DNA of 64,000 nucleotides from Balanoglossus misakiensis (Eukaryota; Hemichordata), in assembly GCA_040954595.2 (NCBI GenBank), contig CM082585.2, forward strand, positions 8,432,001 through 8,496,000. Direction: 5' to 3'. Of the stretch, positions 32,701 through 50,600 are shown one piece after another (within the stretch, counting starts at the first letter, position 1; each line of letters starts with the position of its first letter). Below the pieces are notes generated by a model, which searched no databases, had not been told where the DNA came from, and saw only the letters and a program-made list of their open reading frames with translations. The position numbers and the translations under genes are program-made.

Positions 32701-34922
32701 ACAGTTGTGTTGTCTGAATGTTCGCGTGTTTGGTGTCCAGTTGCTTGTTTTGTCAAAGCACAGTTGGATATCAGCAGAGAACAAATTATTTTTTTGCCCT
32801 TGAACAAGGACGTATCCAAGATGGCGGCTCTTGGGCCATATTGCCCAGCTGGATGGATGCATGTTCGATTGGGGAGCCTTTGGACGTGGTTACCTCATCA
32901 GGATTTGAAGTTCATCGGTGCCTGTACATGTAGCTGAGTGTCACCAAGCCTGTCGTCGTTTCCTGTTGTGCGTGGTCCCCTGTCACCGGTCTCTCCTACA
33001 GGTATGTCTTTATTTATAGTATTTTCTACAGAACCATGGCCTGACACAATGAAGTTTAGATTCACCACAGCAGAACTTTTATTTTTTTGTGTAAAATTAC
33101 ACAACATTGCCAATATAATAAACATTACATGTGCTACTTCTGTAAAGATTGAACCAGGTTTGTACAAGAATATTGTTCAAAAGAATGTTGTTTCATGCAG
33201 AACAGGCAAATTCTATACACAAAAGTTGTCTTCAATTACTATTTTACAAGTTTGGAACGTGGAATTAAAGAAAGTACTGACCCGACCAGATCATGCATGG
33301 TTGAAACCCTTGAAACAGGGTTGAAAGGATTATAGTTATAGTTATGACTGCAGGTAGAGAAACGGCAGTGATCAATTAAATGTGAAAATGAAACCTACAT
33401 TGACATCAACAGTGTTTCATCCAGACAGGGCCCTGGGGTGACATGTTGGCACCCCATAGCAAAGGGGGACATACCCCCTCTTTTTGATACCATCCTGGAT
33501 GGAACACTATCGAATAGGTAACCAGGTTTCATTCAAATGTGACAAAGATGCTTCCCAACATGCACTTCTGTAAATTACATGAACATTAAAACTTAACCAA
33601 AAGAATTTCAATTATATCAGTCCATCTAGAAAAAATCTGAAAATTCTACAATAGATCAGACCACAAAACTGTCTGAATATATTTAAATATGAAGACATAG
33701 ACATTCAAAAACACTAAATTGTTCTGGTAAAGAGTAAACATTCAACAAGTTTCAGTTAAATTGCAAAACAGTAAAATCTTAAATCGATGCAAAACCAGAA
33801 AAATATTTTCTGTTGGAGTATTATAGAATTCTATCGGTACTTTGCTGTTCCCGTTGATAGGGCAGTGCTTTTTGTGAAGGACAGTGAATTTGCCATCTCT
33901 CTCCATACCATCATAGTAGAGGCAGAAGCAATGTGTTATTGTAATTTGTAGTCTAAAAACCATGCATCTAATCTTAAACTGGTATCAGAGGCCAGGAAAT
34001 GTCAGATTTTCCTGCTTTGCTGGGGTGGGGTTTGTTTTAATAATAGACAGGTTTTAGAGTCAAATGTATCACTATAGCCCCCGCAATGGATGGGCTGTGA
34101 CTGTAATTCCTCTCTTTAGGTAAATCATAAAGTCATGGTCATTATTGTATTCTAACTCTACGCATGCAAATGCTGTTTACAATGGAGTTGTATGTGTGTA
34201 GGGTCTCTTCTATATGTAACTGTCTCTGACCGCAAAATAGGTGATAGTCGTAAAATATCACTGTTGTGGATTTCCTCTTAACAGTTTGGTATCTACACCT
34301 GGCTAGTGAATTACTGAAATGTTTATTAAGTACATACCAGTATTAAAAAAAAAATTGGAACTAGTCCGACTCAAGATGTTACAGCGCCCTCTATTGTAAT
34401 TCCCGGGGCTACTTTCCTGCCTGTTCTAGTTACATGCATTCTCTATGAACATTTTGAGTTGATCATAAACGGGGTATCAAAACTTTTCAGTTAAGTTTTT
34501 AAACAACACATAAAATCAAATTTTTTGCAACTGTTGCCCTTGGCAACTTGAAGTCTTCTCTTGAATAGGTCTGATTTCTCAGAGAAATTTCAATGAGATT
34601 CAGAATAGATTGAAGAAAGTTTTACACATGCTACATAAAATTTGATGGGCATGGCACAAACCAACTAACTTAAAGGCTCCATGGTATGCTTTGTATTAAA
34701 ATTTACAACATAAATATTGAATTCATAAGTTTTTGTGAAAAAAGTACCAACAATTTCATATAAATCTGCATATTATGTCACATCACAGGACATTTATCAC
34801 CAGACCTATGTGTGTTTTGAACGATATTTTCAATTATCAAGAATGACATTTGTGGTAATCTGTTGTGTGAAAGATGGCAAAAAAAAGCAACACTGGTATC
34901 TTTTGGTCGACTGCGATCCTCC
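29767..34922. other. Rab6 3' flank and intergenic DNA, no gene recognised
   Basis: The first part is presumably 3' UTR; an AATAAA at 30694-30699 is one candidate end. The rest is A/T-rich, with no frame resembling a known protein. Near 33411-33512 a short imperfect inverted pair (TTTCATCCAGA and TCTGGATGGAACA-like) brackets about 80 bp and may be an old hairpin element. A possible polyadenylation hexamer for the minus-strand acyl-CoA synthetase gene (complement of AATAAA) lies at 34322-34327. Confidence 0.5.
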
Positions 34923-39144
<4,222 letters not shown>

Positions 39145-39197
39145 CTTGACGACAATGACTCTAGACTAGTGGACTTGATATCAGATGATGATCGACT
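39145..39197 (-). other. 5' UTR part of the ACSL start exon
   Basis: On the minus strand an acceptor TTTTGGCAG lies just upstream of 39197, so the exon with the start codon probably begins there with about 53 nt of leader. At least one further noncoding 5' exon must lie upstream. A stretch around 40190-40230 with AAGATGGCGGAGC on the minus strand is a possible first-exon or promoter area, but this is unproven. Confidence 0.5.
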
Positions 39198-42100
39198 CTG
39201 CCAAAAACAAAACAAAACATTTAATTTTTTTGTTCACTTTTCCATGTTTTTTTTAAATGGAAACATATTGGCAAGTGTACATATTGCAGTCCCAGTATAA
39301 TACTGAGACAACTGCAATGAATTATGCATGCATGGCAATATGGCAGCAATCCAAAAGCCAGAGTTGCAGCAGCAGGACCCTGAAAATCATGTGATCCAGG
39401 AGTCAAGACCTGACTTCACCCCCAAAGATAACTTCTCATTCCTAGCTGGGTTCTGGAAAGGTTATCAATATTTTGGATCTACTCGTACGATCAGGTTATC
39501 AGCAAAATTTACATGTTATCAGCCTGGGCTCTGATATAACACGTTTGGTAGCTTGCAAAATACATGTACATGACTATCGCATACCTATTACCTGGGCCCA
39601 GCCAGAGCCGTGATATAACGTGTTTCGTAGCTTGGAAAATGCCTGGCTATCGCAAACCCATACACACAGATTACACATGTACCTTCGGAGGATCAACCCA
39701 CAATAATAGGCCTACTTACTTAGGCATAAACCGGCACGCGTCGACTACTGCATGTTCTACAGAAATTGTACCTTGAAGCAGTCACATGATCACAGTACAA
39801 ACAAATAAATACAGGCCGGGTGAGCAGGGACTGAAACATGTGATACAAGAATGCATACATTTCACAGGGTGTTTTACATACGTGGTGTTAGACTTTGAGT
39901 CTAGTACCAAGGGGCGTCCAAATTCCAGGTTTTTACCATGTCCAAATGGATTCGCCTTTTTCTCTCATTTTACATAATTTTAGCAGCTTCAATTATCAGT
40001 ATAGACAGGTTTCTAATCAATATACCTAAATGGCAATGCTGGAAGCTATAGTAATTGGACATAATTTCTTCAATATGAAGAACGTTAGCAAAAATTTACC
40101 AAAACCCTGACAATTACACATAAAAGAAACAGATCAAAACACACTTCTCCTTGAGCCTTGACCCTTTATATTTACAGAAATAATTCCGCGCTCAGGGATT
40201 CTACAGCTCTGCTCCGCCATCTTTGATTATGTTGAAAGCCATTAGAAAACGTGAGTTTTGCATAATAGCTTGCTAATTTCAATATGGCTTTGTTGTTCTG
40301 TTATGAGTGATGGATGATGCTGAAGAAACTGAGGGTCTTCTTGGAATCTCCGTCTGTATCATCATTTCTGCCGGAAAACGTCAACATTGATGATTCACAC
40401 AACAAAACATGCATCAGAGGAAAACATTATATCTTTGCCTACCTCGTGACAAATTGTCAACATTACACAACTCGCAGATGTGGGTCTAACATTTATGAAT
40501 CTTGTGATAAAAAAAACACACAAGAAATCCAGGCAAGAGCCCTGCCTACAGTCAACTTCGTTTGGCGTGTGCGGCTTCTGATATTGCCACACCCCCAATA
40601 CTACTACATGTCGTATGTACTAGCATTCTAGTATTTCACTCACATCAACTGAGATGCCCTCGACTAATGAATTTCAGGGTGATACACAGTTCAAGGTTTC
40701 TCTGCACAGTGCAGTGTGTCGTGCCATCTTTACTGCTCATATAAATTTGACTCTTTATTTTAGCAATTGGACCAAAATTTCAGACGACCCTAAATCTTGG
40801 TCTGACCTTCTGCATTCAGTAGCTCTGACATCAAGAACATAAATTTGAACTGCACTTCTTTCAGCTGACATTTACGAGCACAGTGACTTTAGATTTTATC
40901 ATCGACCTCTCAGGAAAACCATTTTGTGGACCTCGATGATGATGATGCACATGGATGCACATCAAATCGATTCCATTGGAAGGACAGGTTGTTGAAGATT
41001 ACAAGTGGCTAGATGAATATCGTGATGTTTGAAATTTGTGATGAAAATACTCGTTTTAGTACGAAAAATAGTGCAGGAGGTACAACAATGGCTGGCTATT
41101 TCCTTGGGAGCAAAACGACCTCTGCTGTGATTTAAATGTAAAAAGAGTTGATGTAATTAAAATGTAGTACCAGAAATTATATGCCGCCAGTTCAATAGAA
41201 CTATGTGCTATTTTTAGTTTAATTATACCATATGTAGATCAATATCTACTATTTCTTTACCAAAATTCATCTTCTTTTCTGCATAAATTTTTATTTCCTT
41301 AAATAGCATACCATTACATGCATTTTTATTTGATATTACCCACTAAAAGAAAAATTAGGATTTATCCGGTTGACATTCTGAGTTAACTGAGAAGATGTCA
41401 TTGGAAGAGGCTTATTAATTTACATTTGTATGTATCGAGAACAGACTTGACTTTTACTAGTATTATGTAACTGTCTGGTCTGGACATTGTCAATAGCACA
41501 GTAATTTTCCATAACAAGTCACAGGGGTATTAAATGTTTGCTATACTAAAATTTATCAGATTTGACCCCAAGCAACAATAATATAATATTGATATTTTCA
41601 TAATTTTACCTATTAAAGTGAAAATAGCAGCTGGAGTGATTTCAAAACAAACCCAGTAGGAATTCAGAATGAGAAAGTAGATGCACTTTAGATGCACTGT
41701 GCTATAATTATCATCACCAAAATACCATGTCATGTGGTATGCAAAAACAAGCAGTCTATTTTTTGCCACGCAGCTTGACAACATTTTTTGCTGCCCAAGA
41801 TCCATGGCAGGTTTTAATCTTTAATGCCGAAGTGAAGATACAGAGACAGCAGGCAAATACCCAGGTAACAGCCCCGTCATTTGCATAATTGACCTTTGCC
41901 CTTTCACTTGATTTGTACAAACCGGTGGCATGTTCATAATCCGACTTATCACGCTATAAAGTCGCATCGTATTCTTGCTTCGAAATGAAAACATTCTTTT
42001 TGAACCCAGAAAAACAAATTGATAAAAAAAATTTAAAGAAAATATTCTTCTAATAGTTCTTTTTTAAATTGTATACCTATAATCATGTTGCGTGTTTCCC

Positions 42101-44682
42101 AATTAGGGATTATACCTGACTGACCATAGTTACAGTAGTTGACCTTTGACTTGCAAAGACCAGCATATATCTTTCGTGATAGCAACCACTTTGTGAAATA
42201 GCTCAATGATGATTTTTTAATATACATCAATGGGACAAATATTAAAGGACATAGTACGGTATCAAACTGCAGTACTTCTATAAAGTTTATATTCCCCAAG
42301 ATAACATGGTGAAATTGATGGCTTTGAGCGTGGTGTCTTTCAGCAACCATCAAACCTCACAGAGAGTTCAATAAAATCTCGTCATTCTGTGTACTACAGT
42401 CTTGGCCGGTTGTTTTTTTCCATTGTTGGTCACCGACACAATCCTTACATGTAAATGTGGCCACTCCGATTCCCAGCAAAGGATAGGGTCAAGTCCTCAC
42501 TATTGAAGACAATGGGAATACGTTCATAATAAACTGGAAGTTGTAAACGTCGTTTACGGCACAGGTTGGCAAAAACAACTTGTTGACTGCAAAGGTACCA
42601 CTGGAGGAAAGTCACTACCCAATGTTTTGTTGTATATTTAATTTAATGATAAAAATACCAGATACAGCAAATATGGTAATCAGTATGCGTTCATTTCGAT
42701 GTACATGTGGTGTTTGATATTGTACACTAAGAACATATTAATCCGTTATGCTGTGGTTATCAAGTACAATAACACGGACAAAAATCAATCCTCCTACAAA
42801 TTCAATATAGTGATTAAAGCTAAAACTGCATATCTTTTCAGGGTGATCTCGCATGGCCGAAATCACCCAGGGTTACGGTAAACAATCAAATCTATCCGTT
42901 TGGCAACACAAATTTGTAAACTAATAGTAAAAATCGTCATCGGCAAGTTTTTTTTCATAACCTTGAAACTTTTCATTGACTTTCTAACAGAAGAAGTTTT
43001 TGGAAGGACTTTCTTTAGTTATCATGTTAAAAAACACCTTGAGATTGAACGTGGCCTCGCGCAAATCGGCGGTTCGTGAACGATAATGTTCTCGCTCATG
43101 AAATGGACATAACACTGTCATTTATTCCCCGGGACACAGTCATCTTGCCAAAACTGAGGACGTGTCATCCGATCGCACCACTGACGTGTCCTGCGACTGC
43201 CGTGAATGCGTAGGAACAGGTGACGATGACGACATTGTAATATCATTCACGCGATCAAAGAAAGTGTTTATAATATTCAAACAGTCATCCGAGGTCAACG
43301 CACGTCACGCGTTCAAAACCATAACATCACATAATGATGAAATGAACATTGGGCATGTTTTTCATTTTTTCAATGGAAAAAAAAGTAGCAGAAAACTGTG
43401 TACGGACTGATCAATGTATGCTGCACATTACCCGATTTGATCTAATGTTCGTACATCATCCGTTTTAACCGGCACGATTGTAGTACGCCTCTTTTTTCGC
43501 CCCACGTGTGGATGATCATTGCATGATGAGCACATAGTATATAATTATTTACAAAATGGTCACGATCTATCATTATATTAAAATGTTTTATACTAAAATA
43601 TGTGATCGGATGATTTGACACTGCGAACTTACCTTTATTCGATGTCGTAGCTTTGTGATCGTCTCGTGTGTCAGATGTTTTGCCTATAAAAAATACTACA
43701 CTGCTGTCCTCGAGCCGTAGCCGGATAGATGATGTGTACGTTTCGTGTGATTCACACGACCTTGCAGTTTCGAGGTAATGATATGTAAATGTATGATTCC
43801 GCACAAAAAAGTAGTCCGTTTACTGTTAGTGTGATTTCTTAATAAAGTTATTTGACTGTTTATATTTTTATTCCGTGTAATATTTCGTCAGTGTCACCTG
43901 ACTCACCACTTTTACAGAAAAATAACGCCAAAGACACACTGTGCTCCGATTTATATCAGAATTCATTCAAAAGTGACTAATGGTTGGATTCATACTGATC
44001 AATCTGACCTTCCTGAATGACCAACATAGACACCTTTTATGAGATAAAATATTTATTTTTTTCACCATATTGTTGGTATATCGTAATGACACGCTTGGAG
44101 CCCCACAAACGAGTGGCTTCTGAGAAAAAAATAAAACAAAATAAAAATTGTCAAAAAAACATTATTGGCATTTTTAACATAAGTTTTGCATCATAATAAT
44201 CAGCGGATGTGCATACATACATACATACATACATACATACATACATACATACATACATACATACATACATACATACATACATACATACATACATACATAC
44301 ATACATACAGACATACAGACAGACAGACAGACAGACAGACAGAGAAAAGCCCCCGGCCCCAACGCACCGGGAGTAAAGCGCGGATGAATACACTTCACAT
44401 GCCTCATGAATATGTATCAACAGATTTTCCCGCCGTGACGTCGGAATAATTTATCGCGAAAGAAGGTCAAATGGGTCATGACCTCTTTGCTGAAGTTCAT
44501 ACGTATCTTATGCATCTCGGAGTATCTCGCGCCATGATTTGGTCGAATAGACTCACGATTTGATTTTTCATCCCAGTCGATGTCAGAACCGAAATATTGA
44601 GAGCAAGATATCGCTGAATTTCCCTAGTATTTATTTGTTCCTTACACGTGGTCGGTCACTTCCGGTTACTCTGGTAACAAAT
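39198..44682. other. Intergenic region between ACSL and WDR73
   Basis: No conserved coding exon was found. 40240-43030 is strongly A/T-rich. CpG content rises at about 43050-43280 and again just before 44683, the latter being the probable WDR73 promoter. A long (CATA)n/(CAGA)n microsatellite occupies 44212-44345. Upstream noncoding exons of ACSL (minus strand) may lie in 39.2-40.3 kb. Confidence 0.5.
44212..44345. repeat. (CATA)n followed by (CAGA)n microsatellite
   Basis: About 24 copies of a CATA tetramer pass into about 8 copies of CAGA, a typical compound tetranucleotide repeat. Frames across it read as artificial repeats on both strands and are not genes. Confidence 0.98.
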
Positions 44683-47600
44683 ATGGCGGAAAGTTTGAAA
44701 GGCTCTTGCAGTTTCGACGACGAGTGTTTCGACGATTGGATGATCAAATCAATGAAAAGGTGAGAAATGATGCTTCCCCTTGTAAGGGGCGTTTATTCAG
44801 TTCAATTTTTACGGCGGAGGGGAGCAGAAGGGCGGCAAAATCCAGGGGGGCGTGGTCGAAACAGTGAAGGGGGTGTGTCACATTATTACATAATACATTT
44901 TCAGCACGACGGCAGTGTCTATATTCTCTCAAAAAGTCCCATAATCGGACACCTGTCGTCGGTGTTGATCATATACAATCACTTCGGCAGTTGCCCAAAT
45001 CCATATATTATATGTTTGTTTACATTTATGCTGTCTTTCTCGACTCCAAATGCTTGTAAGCCCCCTCTCTGAGCTCTGTGTCGTCTGCTGTTGTGACAAT
45101 ATGGTGGCTGCAGCCAGCTGCAGTTCAGTAGCTCTAGGTTTTGCTTGTGTCGCAAACACAAACAAATAGCGCAAATGAACTGCAGCCAGACAGGGTGGCG
45201 GCTTGGTTGTCGACATTATGTACTTGTAGTGTGTTGTGTTTATTGCCTTTCTTTCCCGGGTTGACCGAGAGTCAACCCAAATGTATGTATAGCTATGGTA
45301 ACGCAGCTGTACCGTGGTGTGTGTGTATGTGTGTGTGTGTGGGGGGGGGGGGGCTGATTACACCCCCACACGGTATAGCACAGTAAAGCTGCGTTACCAC
45401 AGCTACTAACTGTACATACAGTATTTATTAGGATATTCACTAACAAACAGGTGTAGATTTCAAACTTCCAGAATAATATCATGACGAACTAAATGTGTCA
45501 TTTTCAGACACAGATGGGGACTCATATTGACACAGATATCTTCCCAAGATGTTTACAAGTGTAAACTCTTGTAATAAAACACCTCTGTACAAAACATTCA
45601 ATTTTCAACATCAGGTTTCTTAAAATTTACTTTTATTTTATTTTTCAGAAAATAACAAAAAATTAAGTACTGTACTCTACAGTATCATTACTCTACAATT
45701 TAAGTATTTCTAAGTACAGCATCATTACTCTACAGTTCAAATATTTCTTGAAGTCAGTGATCAATTCAATCCAATAATAACTTGATTCACTGATGTTACA
45801 AACAAAACAAAACAAAATATGACATTTTCATAAAGTGTGTTCAGGGTCCGTTGGAAATTCAACGATACAGTGTCAGGTCTAGTTGTCACCTTCTTCCATA
45901 TCAGACATCTTCAATTCTCCGTCATGTACATGCAGGGTGAAGTGCACCTTGCCTTCGAGGCTGCCTTTCTTCAGATTAATGTTAGCGGCCCATGCTTTGC
46001 AGACGATCTTGACGGGCACGTTCTGACTGAGCGTTGGGAACTGCAGCGCCACCAGTGGTGTCTGGAAAGGGATGTTGGCCTCCTCTTCATCGTCGATGTA
46101 AGGGAAATATTCCGCTCCGAGGCCGTGTGCCGGATGGTAGCGAACCTTTCCCATGTCGATTTCTTCCTCATTTGTCTGTTGGAGAAAAAAATCCAAGTTC
46201 ATAAAATTTGCCGGTTGAAAAGGTTGATTGAAAGCTTCTAAATGTTCTTGGTGTCATTTGAAATGTAAACAAGTTTAGGTTTTTACCATTTCTGTCAATT
46301 AAGCTACTAGTATTATTAATCAATTTTGCAATAGTTCACTTTGCAATAATTAATTTTGCAATATAGTGTTATAATTCAACTTTGCAATAATTCAGCTGTG
46401 CAGTAACTTAAGTTTGCTATAATTCAACAGGCAGCAATATTATAACTCACTAAAATGCAATAATTCAACCTTGAAATGATTCAACTTTGCAATCTTTGAA
46501 GTTAACTTACCTTGGCATGGCAGGTGATTGTAACGTAGTTTGGATCATAGATATCCTTGATTTCTTCTGGAACTTCCTCCGGTGCAAAGGGCTGTGGCTT
46601 CCAGCCGTCAACCTACAGTGTTGGAGCAACAATGTTTGTTTCACACGGATTACTAGGAATTTCTCTGAGTCAGCCCTATACCTTTGCAAGAAGTGTGGAT
46701 AATTTTCTTGAGTCACTAGTGAGTTTGTCATACTCTTACCTTCTCCAATGAGATGTAAAGGCAGGGTTTGCCCTCCTGGTAGCCGTAGCCAGGTGTTGAG
46801 CAGTGTTCACCTAAGTTGCTGATTGGATAATGGCAGAGGCGTCCTTCTTCCTCATCTGGGCATACACCAGGTGGACAGGTGTCGTATGGGGAGATTTCAT
46901 TGTCATCCATGTACACTAAAGTAAAAAATATGAGATGCAGATTTCTAAAATGAAAACTTACAAAATTGCGCCAAAGCAGTTCATCTCTTTTAATTTTCGT
47001 GTTTTCGTTTGTATCTGCATATTTTACACTGGCTTGTGACTCTGAAATGCTTGTTATAGAGAATCGCATGTACATTTCACAGAATTTTCTGTGGTACGTT
47101 GTTTTCATATTGCACAATGTGACTTGGAAAAGCTACACGTTGACAGACGTATGGAGGAGTTGGCATATGTAGGCCAGGCATGCATAGCAATCTTCATGGT
47201 AATTTATAACTTGTTTGCCATTCTCTCTGGTGCAGGGTAGTAGATCTAGGCTAATTGACTTCATTGGGATTCAGAGCTGCTCTGCGCAGCTGCAGAGAAA
47301 AAAACCATGCCACCTCGAGAAAAGTTTGTTGACATCGTCAAGGGAAGGAAATCAATATAGATCTAGGTCGACTAGGCAATAAGAATGGGCATTTTTGAAT
47401 AGCGGCAAATCACGCTCACATGACAGAATGCTTATTTTTAGCACCAGATGTAAATACTCACTGTTCAGGAGGTTGTCGATGTGGTGTGTGTATCCACTGT
47501 GGCTCTCCTCGTTTTGGGGATTGAAATGGATTAATCCAAGAGCATTCGGACTGGGGTGCACTGTCAAACCTGGAATGTGATTGAAAATGCAAAGCACATA

Positions 47601-50600
47601 AATACACTCTGTTTTAATATTACATTCTAAAATCAAACAGCGGGCTTATGTGCTTTGTGGTTATACTTTTTTTTTGCCTGACTGTATGTTATCCACTGTG
47701 AAAGACTTGTATCATTGTTGTAGATCCAGTTCTATTGACCATTGTGTTGGAAGGATGTTGAACCCTTGAACAATGGAAAAATAGCTTTGTTGCCTCATTC
47801 AAATGTTGGCAGAGATTCATGTCAGTTTTCACCAATGCTCAGTACTTTCTTACACACGCAGTCTGCACTTACCAATGGTTTGTTTTGGTTCTTCCACGAA
47901 AGTGAAATTGAGATGTGATTTCAGTTGTTCGATTTCCTCTCGCCCTCTCTTGATCTTCTTCGCCTGCCACTTGTGCTTCCTGTTCAACTTCTTGATGTGT
48001 TGCCCGCTCTCCTCGCGGTCCCTTCTGATCTGCCGCCAGAAGCGCCCGCCGCGCATTTCGAATCGGTTCTCGATGTCCTCCAGCCGCTCCAGAACCTGCG
48101 AATTGGTCTCGAGAAGTAGCTGGATGCGATCTTCGAGCGCCGACTGCGTGTCGGTCATCCCTTGCATGCCGGTCACTGCCTCGCTGATCTCCGGGCACGA
48201 ACTCTCCCCTTTGGGGAAGAGGAAAGTGTACGCGCACTCATTTCGGACGGTGCAGTAGTCGCGGAATTCTTCGCACACCTGGTCTTGGTACGGGTCATCC
48301 GGCTTCTGTGACTCTGGCTTCTGGGCGAAATTCCCACCGCTCGCCAGCACCCCGACGAATGCAAAGGGCAGAAGGCACACGACTGCAACTCTCATGGTGA
48401 CCGTTCTTCAGAACTCTGACTGATCCCAACACAACATGTGCCTTTTTATCACAGCTTACATCCCTATTACGTAACTTGCATGTAAAAAAGTTCAAAAAAA
48501 ATATCATCTGCATACAATGTAGACTGATTACCAATCAGATTCAGAGGAAAAACAATGCAAATCCATGGCAACCAATAAGAGCACACCTTAAAGAAAATGC
48601 CACCCATCTTCAATTGCATCAGTCGCTGTAAAGTTTTTTGTCAACATCCTAAATGAAGAACCATTTATAAAAGAATTAATTATCACCGCATAATTCCAAT
48701 TACTCCCCCTTTGAACATTTAATCACACTTTAAGACCTGTTATAACATGATCAACAGGAAACAGGCTCCTGTTTGTGAAATCATAGACAATAGAATGATG
48801 AAATGCCCTTTACACAAACCTAAAATGGTCCATCTGCCCTGAGCAAAATTAAATTGGGGGGTCTGAGTGAAAGTCTCCCCTCTACTTTCTACCCTACAGA
48901 TTTGTTTTAAACGTGACATATCCAGTAGACAATGCGTTGTAAAGAACAAGTGAGTGATGGGTTCAATGTTGAGTGGATTTTCCTCATAGCCAGAAAAGTC
49001 ACTCTAAATTTCACAGCTATTGTTCAGCTACATAAAAGCCCAAAAACAACACCACCAGATGTCAACTCTGTCCATTTTCCCCTGTCAAATAAATCTTTGA
49101 AAATGGTTCAGGGCTTATTCAAATTGTGCCACTTATAAGATTAAACAAGGGGATGCTAATGCAGTTTGGTAATGACCTCTCATTGTCTGAGGTAACAAAG
49201 TGAAGGACGCAGTTGCCTTCATGAAAGGAACAAAGCTTTCCTGTGAGCTTATTTTCGTTTCTTGGAACAAGTTCTAGGTGTTTGTTCTGTACACAGAAAC
49301 AAGCCAAGTCACAAGAACTAGTATGTTTTTCATTCAAGTTTATTAATAATACACACAAGATATAGCAATATAGAAATTCAAATATTAGCAATATTAGTGC
49401 ATGGAAAGCATGTGGCCAACTGACTGACTTGCAGTACATTTGGTTATTGTGCATGCAATTGAACAACTAAGAAAATATTCCCCTTTGTGGACTGAGAGCT
49501 GAGTAGTGGCTCCTGCTAGAATAATTTCTTATGAGAGACATGGAAAGAATAAACATAATTTTCAAACTTCTTACAGATCGATACAAGCCGGCGAAATTCA
49601 AGAATGAGACACGATCTTAATGTTTGATCAAGACACATTTTCAGATTAGCAGACTACTATAGTTTACTTCAACCTATGACACCTTCATCGTGAGTCTTCA
49701 TTTCTGACCTTGACATTTGACCTTAAGGTTCCTCTCCGTGGCTTGCCACCCTCAACGACAGGTTGAAGATGCCCTCGCCGGCGTCGTGGTCGATGTTGCG
49801 AGCCCAGGCTTTGCATTCCAATTCCACCAGTGGCACTGTTCCGCTGGCAAGTCCCGTGAATCGCACTGCGATTACGGGCGATAGGTACGGCGTGTAGTCG
49901 ACGTTGACGGGCGGGAAGTGCTTGATATCGATGTTGTCCTGGCTGTAGTACCCGATCGTAACCATTGTGTTTCGAGCTTCAGCTCCCTGGGTGAACATAC
50001 AAAGTTTTGATGAATATCTTTGACAAACATGTATCTATTTTCTCCATTCAACACTTGTTGATGTCTCAGGTGTTGAACGGGGTACTATTCAAGACAATCA
50101 TCTTGAAATACTCGTTGACTGTTAAAATACATTTAAATTAAAGATGTTCCAGAGAGAACAACTTTCAAGTTTCATGTGAAATGTTTGATACAAAGATAGG
50201 AAAATATGACAAAAACATTAAAAAGTCAGTCATGAGGTTGTAGCGAGTTTGAAACCCCAAAGAATTCGTTAAATTCTTATGATTCAAGCTTGATTTGTGT
50301 TGTGGTGATCGAGTTGCAATTGCTCATGGCATTTTAAATACCCCTTTCGGAAATAATTCTATTGACCACTAGAGGGCGCCTTACCCTAGCTTCGCATGTC
50401 ACAGGCACTGCGGTTTGATTGTAGAATGCGTCCTGAATTTCTTCTGGTACATTGTCAAATGTGTAAAGTTCAGGAATCCAGTTTGGTACCTGAAAAAAAA
50501 TGATAAGAATTTAGTGGTGTATTTGCATGGGAAAATACTTACTTTCTCTGGACTTGTGGGTCTGAATACTATTACATCCACACATAGTCTGATAGATTTG

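Noticed and set aside
43162-43410. 82-codon plus-strand frame in a CpG-rich patch
   Set aside because: It lacks an ATG start at its head, shows no known motif and has no convincing splice sites.
44151-44449. Repeat-rich open frames on both strands (YVCM and HTYI repeats)
   Set aside because: They are translations of the (CATA)n/(CAGA)n microsatellite.
47803-48258. 151-codon plus-strand open frame
   Set aside because: Antisense shadow of copy A exon 1, with no domain features of its own.
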